A stretch of DNA of 64,000 nucleotides from Dirofilaria immitis (taxonomy: Eukaryota > Nematoda > Chromadorea > Rhabditida > Onchocercidae): positions 3,844,001-3,908,000 of the forward strand of contig JAKNDB010000109.1 of NCBI GenBank assembly GCA_024305405.1. The letters run 5' to 3'. The notes under the pieces were generated by a model. That model made no database searches and was not told the DNA's origin. It saw only the letters and a program-made list of their open reading frames with translations. Each line of letters opens with the position of its first letter. The first letter of the stretch is position 1. The translations under genes and the position numbers were made by a program. Shown here piece by piece: positions 39,701 to 51,113 of this stretch.

Positions 39701-40474
39701 TAGAAAATGATCCGAAAATACTTGACTTATAGATGTTATTAATATATGGGATTCGTTGTTTTCTTCACTTGACCGTTTACGATTTCTTCATTGGATATGC
39801 TTGGCAATGATGGAAAAGGTCCGTATCCCACTGCTTGAAGGAGATTTTACAGCATGTCTAGAAATGCTGCAGGTAATCTGGCTTAATATTTATGCCATAT
39901 GTCATATATGTTAAAGGATGCAAATTGAGTACGCAGGTTATATCATTCGCAACATGTGGGAAGAGAGAAGATATTTTTAATTTATTTCTCACTTGAAGCC
40001 ATTGGCGGTATTAACTGCCATTTAAATCGAAAATTATGTGTTGCTGAGCTCCGTATTACATTTCCATTCTCATTGTATATTCAAAATCTCTGGAAAATTC
40101 TGTTGTACTCACAGCAACATGTATGTATTTGAACAAGAGCTACTGTTTTAGAGAATTAAATTTTTTTCTTTTTTCAAATTAAGTCAAGTCAAAATATCAG
40201 TACATTTAGGAATGCTATTTTCGATAATTGAGTATCTAGAAAAGTGATCATCTGCTTATTCTCGATGTAGGATTAATTGACTTTTCAGAATTATCATGAA
40301 ACTGACGTTGGAGAATTGATTGTGGTCGCACACAAGATGAACGAAGGGTGCTATTGTTTCGAAAATTCGTGTAGGGATAGCATAAAGAATGGATTCTCAA
40401 AACTGGAAGTGAATCCAACTATCAAAATTGCTAATGTCTTTTCCGGTATTTTAAGGGCATTGTCAAAGAGATAA
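36775..40474 (+). CDS. TBC1D13: TBC1D13-type Rab GTPase-activating protein (one apparent frameshift)
   Basis: Ten exons: 36775-36797, 37160-37239, 37579-37762, 37968-38104, 38457-38547, 38652-38789, 38882-39047, 39507-39650, 39733-39872 and 40289-40474. All phases agree. The order of parts matches human TBC1D13: CWRLLL and YLPVERQQWP at the start of the TBC domain, IDKDVRRLCPEIDFFQR with the arginine finger (IxxDxxR), then HWQVVERVLFMYSKLNPGV followed by KYVQGMNE with the glutamine finger (YxQ), and KPQFYAFRWLSLLLSQEF. The family supplies Arg and Gln in trans to speed GTP hydrolysis by Rab proteins; TBC1D13 acts on Rab35 in mammals (family knowledge). In exon 3 the frame breaks at 37619-37623, where CTGGTTAT needs one more G before YLPVER. 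Predicted length is 429 residues after repair. I read the break as an assembly error, since both catalytic fingers are intact. Confidence 0.94.
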
Positions 40475-41863
40475 TTTTATACCATTGTTCTTTGATATCA
40501 CATATATTTATTTGTTTGTGAGTGATAGATGTTTTTAAAGAAAGTATTATTCGAATATTCTTAGTCGAGAAGGAGGATATTTCGAAAGGCATTTTAATTA
40601 ATTAAGAAAGTAGGTAGTACTTTCAATAATCAGTATAAAACTGCTAGTATGTCGGTGCCGTATATCACATGCATAGTTCTTATGAATTTGGAATAAACCT
40701 TCTGCATTTGAAATTAAATGCAGTTAGTTAAAAATGAATAAATATTTAGCTCTATGATTATTTAATTGTTGAGAAATGATAAAGTAATTAGGATAGACAA
40801 ATTAAAAGGATTAGCATTTATATGGAGGTATGTATACCTCTTCTCTGAAAATACGAGAATGATATATATAAATACAAGTTGGATAAAAAAATTTTCAGGG
40901 AAATGTGAAGAAACAAAATATATATATATATATGTCAATAATTTTTAAAGCATCACGAATTTCTTATGCTTTCTTGCGTTAGTTTTATGATTATTCAAGT
41001 ATGTCTCATTTAAATAAAAATTACTTGGAGCGGTTATATAATCTCATTTTCATATCTTTTCTGCGAATAAGTAATTTTACCATGTCATGCAAAATTTCCA
41101 TCAGTTTCAGATTAATACAACTGAAGGCCATGTTTTCAGTGTTTTTTCTTTTCGGTATTTTGTATAATTTTTCATTTGTCGTGATATTAATACCCGATGC
41201 AGGATGCATTATATTCACTTATTATTTGAAGTTGGGAGCACGATGACCGGTTGTTGTTGTCATGTTCTCTGTTAATAAACTTTTTCAGATATTAGGATTT
41301 TTCAGCGTATTGACATCATTGTATTAGTTTTCTAAAGAATTCTAGGATTAAGATTTCTATATGAAAAAGACTCAAAAGGTGCATTGCACATACGTTGAAA
41401 TTTTCTGTTGACTAATTTCATCATCAGCTGCTTGCGAAAAGAGATTGCCTTAATTAGATATTTTTAATTTATAACATTTCTATTCTGCAGCAATATGTGA
41501 TATTTTTTTGATTTTGTTCTGTCCTTTAATATTTATACATTTATATTTTGATATGATAATTTGGTACGTATAAAAATATTAATTTCATCGACATGTATTT
41601 CAAGAAATTTTCTGGTTTTAGCCAGCGCAGGCATATTTATTTCTTTATGATTCAATGTATGTGTATATATATATGTGTGTGTATGTGTGTGTGTGTGTGT
41701 GTGTGTTTGTTTGGTGGTGATGTGAGCAAAAGCTATAGTTTTGCTGTAGCGGCAAGAGCGGAGTTGTTGAGGGTGAGTTTGCGACATTTTATCTTCGAGA
41801 TTTCTTCCATATTGTTTGTTTCAGGCTTGAATTTGGAAACGACCAGTGGTAGTTGTCGGCAAA
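40475..41863. other. Intergenic DNA and SIAH upstream region
   Basis: No supported exon. AATAAACC about 215 bases after the TBC1D13 stop may serve its polyadenylation. A (GT)n tract sits about 160-200 bases before the SIAH start, and TTGTTTCAG at 41815-41823 is a possible leader acceptor. An 81-codon ORF at 41001-41246 shows no features. Confidence 0.5.
41660..41707. repeat. (GT)n microsatellite
   Basis: Alternating TATA then GT units, about 45 bases, in the presumed 5' region of SIAH. The CVCVCV-type ORF across it is an artefact. Confidence 0.9.
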
Positions 41864-44069
41864 ATGAGCAACGAGTTTAAACAGGGAGTAGTAGTATCTC
41901 AGCTGCAGTAAATGGTCAGAATAATCCAACGCAGGGTGTTGCAACGCCACAACAAAAAACTGTTGGACGTGTTCAGGGTCTCTACTCCGTCCGGTGTGTT
42001 CGTTTTATTTTTCGATCTTGACTTCTCTTTAGTAATTTGTCATCAAAATAAGCTTTCTATTTGAGGTTCTGTTTCAAATCCAGTCACTACGCAGAGCGTT
42101 GCACCTCAATTTGCTGTTGCCACGCCGCACAATGCAACGCATAACGCTAATCCAGAGGTTTTTGACTTTCATGGTTTGATGAGCTCAGTGCGTGAGTTCA
42201 ACGATTTGCTTTCATTTATTAAATGGAAATTCGTAGTTTTATCCAGAAAATATTGTGTTGATAAGGCTATTTTAGGTGCTGTCGGTTTTTGAATGCCCAG
42301 TTTGCATGGATTACATGATGCCACCTTATCTTCAATGCCAGAGTGGTCACCTTGTATGTGGTAATTGTCGTCCCAAACTAACATGCTGCCCAACCTGTAG
42401 GGGTCCAGTTCGTATGTTTTTTTACTATCCAGCGGATTTTTTTGTTATCATTCAAGCGTCCCTCCTTCTTCCAAAAAGAGAAAAGAGGAACTACAAGATC
42501 ATTTATCAAAATTTGGCTAAGATAATCATTTTAGTCGATGTTCTTTACAGCAAGTGTTCGAAATTTGGTGCTGGAAAAAATCGCAAATACAGTCATGTTC
42601 CCCTGCAAATTTGCAGGTTCAGGTTGTCCTCTTACATTTTCGCATGTTGAAAAAGTGGAGCACGAAGAGCTCTGCGAGTTTCGGTAAGCATTCTGTATTT
42701 CTTCTTCTTGTTCCTTTTTAATAGGGAAATGTGGTATTTGCTTTCCAATTCTTGTTCCTTGTTAAAGGAAAAAATTTGCTTTGCGAAGCTTTCGCTTTAT
42801 CAGCATAGTTTTAGTCCATATTGTTGCCCGTGTCCTGGTGCGTCGTGCAAATGGCAGGGAAGTCTTTCCGAAGTTATGGGACATCTTATGAAAGTTCACA
42901 AATCTATTACTACTTTGCAAGGTCAGTTTTATTTTCGTTACTCAAGAGGATGCAAAAAAGATTTGGTGTCATTATTCTTTACCACAATGCGTTTTTGTGT
43001 CTATATGTGTTCTGCGCTATAAATAGTCTAATATTTCAGCAATTAAGAAAAATAAAAATAAATTGCAGTTACAGTTGGTTAATATTTTATGCAAAATAAT
43101 TTTTACGTTTTATTTCTTTTTAGTAAACTATGACCTTTCTCTTTTTCCTAATCGTTAGTTGAAAATCAAAGCTTATTTTCCTTATTTAAAGCTAACTGTG
43201 AAAAAATAAGTTTATTAGATTGCTGGTGTGTTAAATATGAGGATTAGATTGTTACCAATGGCACTTGAATTGTACCTAATTGCAGGTGAAGATATCGTCT
43301 TTTGGCTACTGATATCAATCTACCCGGTGCTGTAGATTGGGTGATGATGCAATCTTGTTTCGGTTATCATTTTATGCTTGTACTAGAAAAACAGGAAAAG
43401 TTCCAGGATGGCAATCAGATGTTTTATGCTGTTGTGCAACTGATTGGCGCTAAAAAGAATCTGAGAATTTCATGTATCGGTAGGAAATTCTTTGATTTTA
43501 GTTTTTTTCCTTTCCTTTTTTAGTAGAGATGGGGCTTGTTTTTCTAATATTCTACCTTAGATCATTTGAAAGTTTCAAGAGATGCTTCCCAAGAACAAAA
43601 ATAATGTATGTGGTTTCTAAAATCGAACAATTTTGCGCAAAAAACTGAAAGACGAAAGACAGTTAACAGATAACTACTCCAGATGATTTTACGATTTGTG
43701 AAGCAATTTTGTAGCTTTATGATTAATAATCGTAAGCCATCATTGGGCTGATTTCAAAAACTTATACCAGAACTAATCGTTTTAAATTCAAATAATAGGT
43801 ACAGTATTTGAAAGGAAAATTGGATTGGGTTTCAGAACAAAAAATTCTTTTGGATTTCATATATGGAATATTAATTTTATTCTGTTTGCAGACTTGAATT
43901 AGCGACGCATCGTCGTCGTTTTAGTTGGGAAGCGTCTCCGCGTAGCATACATGAGGGTGTGGCACACGCAATATCTCTGTCAGATTGTATGGCATTCGAT
44001 AGTCAGACAGCCCAATTGTTTGCTGAAAATGGTAATCTTGGTATCAATGTTACGATATCTATGGTTTGA
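41864..44069 (+). CDS. siah-1: SIAH/seven-in-absentia E3 ubiquitin ligase (three apparent frameshifts)
   Basis: Seven exons: 41864-41995, 42084-42187, 42276-42411, 42551-42683, 42815-42921, 43286-43479 and 43892-44069. A C3HC4 RING finger ([13 protein letters not shown], then [19 protein letters not shown]) is followed by the two SIAH-type zinc fingers ([10 protein letters not shown], then [14 protein letters not shown]) and the substrate-binding domain ([19 protein letters not shown], ending [18 protein letters not shown]). SIAH transfers ubiquitin from E2 enzymes to substrates for proteasomal breakdown. The substrate domain is close to identical to human SIAH1. Three one-base losses interrupt it: CAGGGAGT at 41883-41885 (one G), GTCTTTTGG at 43300-43303 before LATDINL (one T), and AAAAAGAAT at 43452-43456 before ESENFMYR (one G). 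The exon 1 donor is a choice that makes phases fit. Repaired length is about 328 residues. The N-terminal part is Gln/Thr/Asn-rich and not conserved. Confidence 0.96.
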
Positions 44070-45418
44070 ACTTATTCAAAGCTAAGCCGTTATTCGATGT
44101 GATGTTGGTGATAATAGTACTGGAGAACAGAAATGAGGAGAAAATTCGGCACTGCGATATGAATTTATGCTTCTAATTATTATTATTAGCAGCGACAGTA
44201 TTTATAACAGCTCAGCACAACTTAGCGCACATTAAAATACTCCATAGCAAAATATAGTGAGATTATAGTTATACTTCATATTCCCACATATCGCATTTGT
44301 ATATATGGGTTCAGTGAGTTTTCATTTACTTAAACGCAGTCTGTGCGCGAATTTTATTTTATTATTATTCGTAGCGTAGGAGTGAAATCTGAAAAGACAA
44401 ATGAAAGTGTACGTGTGATTTGGAAATTAAAATTTGATGAAGAAGCGTACTTTTACATTTGGAGCCGGTTTATGTCGCTGATTTTGTAATTTCTAATGCG
44501 AGAATCTATTCTCGTAAATAACAGTTACCATGTATCCAACTCTATCCTAATTATTTTCTGTTATGATATTCCCAGTACACTTACTAAAATTTAGCAGAAA
44601 TTATTTTTCCTTAGCGACAAAAGATTCTGTCAAAATTCAGTACTTCTATAAAGCTAAAAAACCTGCCATTAATATTAAGTGATGATATGTGTGCAGCTAT
44701 TAGCTACTTCGTCTTTCCAGAAATTTAGCTTAGTCTGTTTCCTCCTCAAGTAATCACATGTCTCTATATCATACTAATTATATCTCCCTCTTTTTGAGTT
44801 CGGGTCTGTGGAATTCATTTTTCAGCGTTTTACTATGTAAAAGTATATGGTCGTCACATTACTCCATGTTTTGTCTTCTTTGCTTATTAACTGTATTTTC
44901 TTATGCCTCTTATGTATGTTTTAGTGCTAAAGAAATTACTTTTATAGGAAGATACAAATTGTATTTAAGATGAAAATTCTGATTTCAGAATACAGAAAGT
45001 AATCAGTCTTATTAGTTCTTGTTGAAAGACCGTGCGTACATTTCTGGTGTGATTTAGTATATCCTCGAAAGGACCATTCCCTGTCAGTTCGTAAACGCCT
45101 TCTATCATTATTCTTCATATAAGCTATGCTTTTGCTAATCAAATTATTTCGTAATTGTCCGTTGGTCAGGAAGAATAATGATAGAAGAGAGCAGGAAACT
45201 GTCGAACTCGGATGATGTATTTTTGTAAATATGCGTTTGCTTTTATTGTTTATATGGATTTGTATCGAGCGACGATAGCATGCATTTGGCATTTACCGCA
45301 AAAATGTTCCTGTTTAGGTCATATTCAATTAATGATCATTTGTTAAATTAGTAGCCATTCAGTCTTCATCTATATTGATTTCTCGAAAGAGTAAGAATTT
45401 ATGCTGAAAAATCAATTT
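44070..45418. other. Convergent intergenic region between SIAH and FAHD1
   Basis: It holds the 3' ends of both genes and an 18-bp perfect inverted repeat at 45099-45187. ORFs at 44758-44973 (+) and 44942-45292 (-) have no protein-like support; the second is partly made by the inverted repeat. Confidence 0.55.
45099..45187. repeat. Perfect 18-bp inverted repeat, 53-base loop
   Basis: CTTCTATCATTATTCTTC (45099-45116) and its exact reverse complement (45170-45187). It lies between two convergent genes, so either 3' transcript could carry it as a stem-loop. Confidence 0.88.
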
Positions 45419-46323
45419 TTATTGAACATAAAATTTACATAATACGATGCCTTCCAAACCAAATTCAATACAATCGCCAGATTTTACAGTTGTTACGCCA
45501 GATGGCGTACCCGTAAGAGCATGTCACCTGGTTCCATTGTAACATATTTCGTTAGAACTTCGATTAGAGTGGGTATATCGAAAATCATAGCATCGGTTCG
45601 GCAACGCTGCTTCTCTTCATCATTTATGCGACAAAATAGCTCAACATCGTGTGGATTTGCAATTTTACTGGCTTCAATGAAGCATCCTACTGGACATGAT
45701 GTGTCAAACGATTTCGCTATGAACCAAGGTGTCCCTGCCTTCTTCGCTTCATCCTGAAAATTAAAAGTTGCATGTCTCTTAAGATGAAAATTGCGTTCTA
45801 TTAAACAGACAATCAAATACTGGCATTTTAATGGCTCAACAGCTTCGTAAAGCAGTCAGACGAGTCTAAGAAGCGGAACTTTCAAATAGCGTTTAAAAAT
45901 TATCCGTCCTATATAAAAGAGTCTGATGACAAATGACCTGGAAGTCTCGAGCTGTCATGTCCAAGGCTACTGTGTACCCACCAATATAATTAAATGCTTG
46001 CGAGGATGGGATATTTTTCGCTACCTTGCTGAAAATTACACCAAGTTCCACCTCTTGATGTAATGCATTACAGCCAGGTGGCGGGATGATAGGTTGTCCT
46101 TGTGATACGTAACTGTTTGTTGATTTCACGAAAAACAGTGGTCGTTTCGGTATTGTATTTCCCAACTCCAAAGCATGCTCCTATAAAATCCAGCCATTAA
46201 TTAAACTTTTCTAATTCACTGCATTTATATGAATTAACACTACTCCAGGCATACCTTATAATTTCTGCCAACACAAACTATCTTCCTCCCAAGAAGACGG
46301 AAATTTGATAGCCGTGCCACCAT
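45419..46323 (-). CDS. FAHD1: FAHD1: fumarylacetoacetate-hydrolase-fold acylpyruvase/oxaloacetate decarboxylase (one apparent frameshift)
   Basis: Exons 46323-46255, 46180-45938 and 45753-45419. The first exon ends RKIVCVGRNYK, the conserved FAH-family start. The second carries the metal-binding HQEVELGVIF and GGYTVALDMTARDFQ (two Glu and an Asp that bind magnesium), and the third has PWFIAKSFDTSCPVG, then MIFDIP, and finally the loop TGTPSGV. The enzyme is mitochondrial in animals and breaks down acylpyruvates and oxaloacetate (family knowledge). The frame breaks just before TGTPSGV: the gene has CTTACGGGT where CTTAACGGGT is needed, so one A is missing (plus-strand 45513-45515). With it, the protein ends GLEGIVLCKFYVQ at 215 residues, close to the human 224. 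No separate targeting peptide is evident. Confidence 0.95.
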
Positions 46324-47128
46324 AAGTCGAACATATGCCAACCAGATCAATTATGAGTTGCTCGAGCTGATAAAACGAAACGAGTGCTTGCCGGGAACAT
46401 GTGAAAATGCGGTGTCCAAATTATATCATTAATTAAATTTTGTTTTTGAGAACTAAAGAAATCGTTGTCGCAAGTTATGAAGCGATGTGCAATCATACAG
46501 TTGTAAATACTATTGTAATATGATTGGAAAATTACCATCGTAATCCTAAAATGATTTATCGATTTTATATTGCATAAAGATTTTTTTTAATTTTTGAAAC
46601 AGTCGTATTATTGTGTGTTTCACATCGTATATCTTGAACGTATATCTTGAAAACATGCTGCAAAATTTTTAAGATTACTAAACCATAACTTTTAGAGGAA
46701 AAAATCGTTCGTTACCATTATTTTATGTATAATACTTCCACAAAAAATGATCAGAATATCCGATTGTGAAATGAGATGATAAATGTTGAACCAAATAACA
46801 ACAAGTCAACTAATAGTCAGCGTTCAACAGTAGACCAACTTCTTTTTATCTTATATATAATTTTCCAGATTACATAAAATATTCTAGAACGTTAGTTCTT
46901 AGATTTCTTTATTTCGACTTATTCAATTTTCCACTTGAAATTATTAAAAAATATCCTTTTTTCCTATTCACACAAATTTAGTTGTTTTGACAATGGTCAT
47001 TGTCTCTACACATGCGATATTTCTCATGGGGATTCTGGAAATTATCTAGTTAGTACTTTCGGGAAATCTGAAGCAAGTTTCGATCAATATTCTGACTGAC
47101 TAATCAAATTATTTTCTGATGTATTGAT
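46324..47128. other. Intergenic DNA, 5' side of FAHD1
   Basis: No supported exon. It contains a 13-bp tandem duplication (CGTATATCTTGAA, 46626-46651). A 63-codon minus ORF at 46347-46538 has no features. Confidence 0.5.
46626..46651. repeat. Tandem duplication, 2 x 13 bp
   Basis: CGTATATCTTGAA occurs twice in succession, perfect. Confidence 0.85.
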
Positions 47129-47349
47129 TTATTTGTATAATATGCAGTACTTATCTTCCTCATATTGTAACTGCGTTTCTACATCTGCATATTCAAGGCG
47201 CTCGCGCCCTAGGAGACATCTGTTAACCTCAGCGTGACCTTCGCGAGCAATCCGCCGAAATTCTGCTGTCGTGTAATCTTTATTTTTTTCCCTACTATGT
47301 GCATTTATTGTCCTACTTTGCAAGATTACTTTTCCTTTGATAGTGTACC
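47129..47349 (-). CDS. Candidate exon of an unidentified charged protein
   Basis: The reverse strand is open after an acceptor (AAAATACAG at about 47350) for over 70 codons, reading YTIKGKVILQSRTINAHSRE, then EFRRIAREGHAEVNRCLLG, then RLEYADVETQLQYEEDKY. It is rich in Arg, Glu and Gln with helical character, and GC content is locally higher, both typical of coding DNA. A possible donor (GTACTG) follows EED. Helical RxxAREG patches occur in small LYR-motif mitochondrial proteins, but the LYR signature is not seen, so I do not name it. Confidence 0.38.
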
Positions 47350-48545
47350 TGTATTTTATTGTGCCGGATAAACGGTTCTATCCGACCGCTCATCAATAAT
47401 TTCCGCAATAAGTACCAAGTTTCGTGGATTAATGATACGTTTGTTATGATTTACGCTGTTAGCAATTTGCTGTTACTACAAGCTCATAGGATTTTTTATT
47501 CTTTCGCTTTTTATAGATTCGTAACAACAAGAAACATTTTCAAGAAATATTTCATACTTGTCATATGTACCTCAAGCGTTTTTCTTAGAAAGTACATGGA
47601 AATAATTTCTAATTACTGTTTTCATCTCAAAAGTTTATCTATTGCAAGAAACAAAAAAGTTAAACAATTTAATCTAAAAATTTGAAGAAATCTGACAAAA
47701 CCATATTATTCTTATATGCAAATTATGTAAATTATTATGTAGCAAGTAATTTCCCAAGCAACAAAAGAAGAGCTTCCTAACATTTTTATTATTACAAATA
47801 AATGATAAATTCCACACAAGATAATACTGAATTATGATAACTTATATGCTTGAGGTAGACGAATAAATATATCGAAACAGTACAGAGATTTCCAGATAAT
47901 GATATGATGAGACGTCAAATATTCCTCAAGCAAGTAAAATCGAATTGAGAAGCTTTTGATTTTCAAAAATTTCTTAAATTTTAAACTAATTTTGTTGTGA
48001 ATAATATATATAGCAATTTTTAGTAATACGTTTTTAAGTAATGCTAGAATAAATTAGATTTGTAAGACATATTCAGTCTTTATTATACAAAATTTAGGAT
48101 AATACTTGCAATCATTTCCTTGCTGAGAATCAACAAATTAATTTCATTTCGTTCGCTTGAAATTCTTTTATGAACGTTATCATATTTGGTATCATTTCGG
48201 AAAGTATTTGGTAAATTGCTTCCTTCAATACATTCAACTACATTTTGTGCTTCATCTTCTTGAAACAAATTCTTTTTTAAAAAAGCTGTTCTTACAATTT
48301 ATTTTTGATTGAAAATCTATACTGTTTATCTTTCAAAATAAGAAAAGCATATAAGAGGAAATTCAAAATGATACCAGAATTAATTTGGAAATAAAGATAG
48401 AGTTGAGAATTTGCAGCTGATACGATCTTATTGTGAAATATATTTAATCCACAAAATCTTTTAACTAGAATTTAATTTATCTGCTCGAAATTAGTGGAAT
48501 TAAGGGTAACATAAGAGGTACAATTCGGGAAAAGAATCAGGATAC
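47350..48545. other. Intergenic or intronic DNA
   Basis: A minus-strand ORF at 48083-48268 (EDEAQNVVECIEGSNLP) might be a C-terminal exon of the SDR gene to its right, but the junction could not be worked out. A 108-codon plus ORF at 47359-47685 shows no domain. Nothing else recognised. Confidence 0.4.
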
Positions 48546-51016
48546 TTGCATAGTTCTTAAAAACTTTCGCATCCGTGGCGAGACATTACCACTTAACGCT
48601 GTACTTGCAGCGCCAGGATGGACGCCAATTGCTTGAATTCCTTCGATACGATTAAGGTAGGAAGTCAACATTACTATCGCTAATGTCGATCTGCACAATA
48701 GGCAACATTTAATAAACTCGCCTGGTCATTTTTCAATTTCTTTTGTGCTTAAACAATATTAATCATAGACATAAATTATAACTGCGAGAACACGAAATTT
48801 AAGCGACCTGGCATAGCTGAGCCATCCGGAAATACTGTTCGACGGCGAAAACATTTTCTGCAGCTACTCGCGCTTCGGAGATATATTCGGACACGGAAAC
48901 CTAAATTAATCATAAATTGAAATTTTTGATTTCTTGATTGCGAATTTTAACTACCACCGATTAAAGCATATAGCATTTGAAGCATGTTTCATCATATTTT
49001 ATCCTACTAAATCAGGTGATTCATTCAGATTATTTACAATATTTTAACCGAAAATAGTAGAATATTTTGTACATATTACACTTGATTTGAAATCCAAGAA
49101 AATTTATGGATCTGCTTCGACAGAAAAAAATGGATAGGATTTGAGCGCCCTTGTTTTGCGACAAATCTGGTATGAGTACATCAAATATATAGGAAATTCG
49201 AGCTCATGCTGCATTTCTTGTTTTGGCTGCATATATAATTTATTTGCACTTTGTTTAACGGATAAATGCCTATCAAATAAATCGACCCAATTTCGAATCG
49301 AAGTAAACGGATGAAATTTTTATGCATTTCGAACGAAATATACAAATTTTGAAATATTCAATGATCTCATTCATATCTTCATAAAGTGAGATATGTGCTT
49401 CCTCCCAATGAAATCTTACTCCAGTTATGAACAACTTAATCAGCAAGTGAATTGAATGAAACGTTTAGTGACATCTTCTTTTAGGATAACCGCATTCAGT
49501 AGTGCTTGCAAACCGTTTTTTCTTGAATTTCTTAAATTATTAATCAGAATGACGGATAATCCTGAATAGTGTTTAGAAAACTTATAAAAAAAAAAACAAT
49601 CACTCAATCCCTCTTTCGCATTTGTTCTTTGTTTTCTCCAAATCCCGTACTTAAAATTAGCCGAGGACAACTGACTTGATAATATCAACTTATGTTTCTT
49701 TTATTTCTCTTTTTCTGCTCTTTTAATAAAGTTTGAATGAATTATTTGTACAAAATATACGTAAGTGCAATAATTTTTACTCCTTCGTTCGGCGTTGCAA
49801 TACCGATCAGTTCATTTAACAAGTGGAAAATTCCATAAAACTTTGTTCTTTATTCAAGATTTGTATGATATCAGTAGCAATGAGAAACAAAAGTGAATAA
49901 GAAGCAAATAAATGGGTAGCGCTCGGTAAAAGTATTGATCCATCGTATTGATATAATTTTCATAGATACACCACTAATTTTAAAAGAAATGGATTAAAAT
50001 AAAGCTCTGAAATTAATGAGAGAACTGTAAAGTTGTAATAGCATCACACCTGGAATGTGGTATCAAATCCATCCTTTGTTTTGAATAATTTTGGTATTAA
50101 CACACCAGCATTTAAAATAATTATATCATAACATCTATACAATTCATCATCAAAAAAATTGATAGGTGCCAATAATATTTGGAAGCGTCTTAATAGAAGA
50201 AATTGTTTTTCCATTTTAAATGACAAAATAGTAATTTAGCTTCTTTCTAATAGTGAATCGATTACTGCTTAGCACATAACAATGTTTTCACTGTGCTTCA
50301 TTTATATTTCAGTATGATACGGCTTATATTTTTCAGGATAATAAAAGTTCTTTTTTAATGTATGAATGAAGCAAATAGTTTCAAGGTTTCGATGGCTGTC
50401 TCCTGATCCTTTTTCAGTATCCCAAAATCACATCAATCGATAGAATACTGGGAAGAGGGATTAACGCGGCTTAAATTTCAACAAGAAATCTTTCTGCTAA
50501 CTAAATTTAAATTAAATTTAAATTCATTTTTCCAGTTTTCTCTAGCAAATTTCACTTTACTTTTCCTGTTTAGTTTAGATATTGCATTTAATTCTTTCAT
50601 TGAAAAGATATGTGAAGTTTTGAAGAGACTGTGGAAATGAGAAGCATTAAAAAGTTAAACTCTTTTTTCGTTTATAATGTGGCACAAAGGAAACGTGAAA
50701 TAATCACCTCTTCAGGGCAATAATTACATTGACAGTCTTTGAAACTGATGACAGTTCACTCAAATCTATGATAATGAAATATTATTCTAAAAAAAGTTTG
50801 AAATTTTCTGAGATTATGGCACAAAACATCACATTGCAAAATATTTTTCTTAATTCACTGCACCATTAATAAAACAAAAAAAAAAACAAAGAAATCTCAA
50901 AATCATAAATAAAAATAGCACCAAAAAAATCAATAAAACTAAAATTAAAAACCCACTCACAACAGAGCAAAAAAACAAAAAAAGACAAAAGTCGTTAAAA
51001 AAATATACTAAATAAA

Positions 51017-51113
<97 letters not shown>

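Noticed and set aside
47129..47349. Possible LYR-motif mitochondrial assembly protein
   Set aside because: General helical charge pattern only; the defining LYR triplet and Phe are not present.
50850..51110. 86-codon ORF of alternating Val and Cys
   Set aside because: Translation of the AC microsatellite and of adjacent A-rich DNA.
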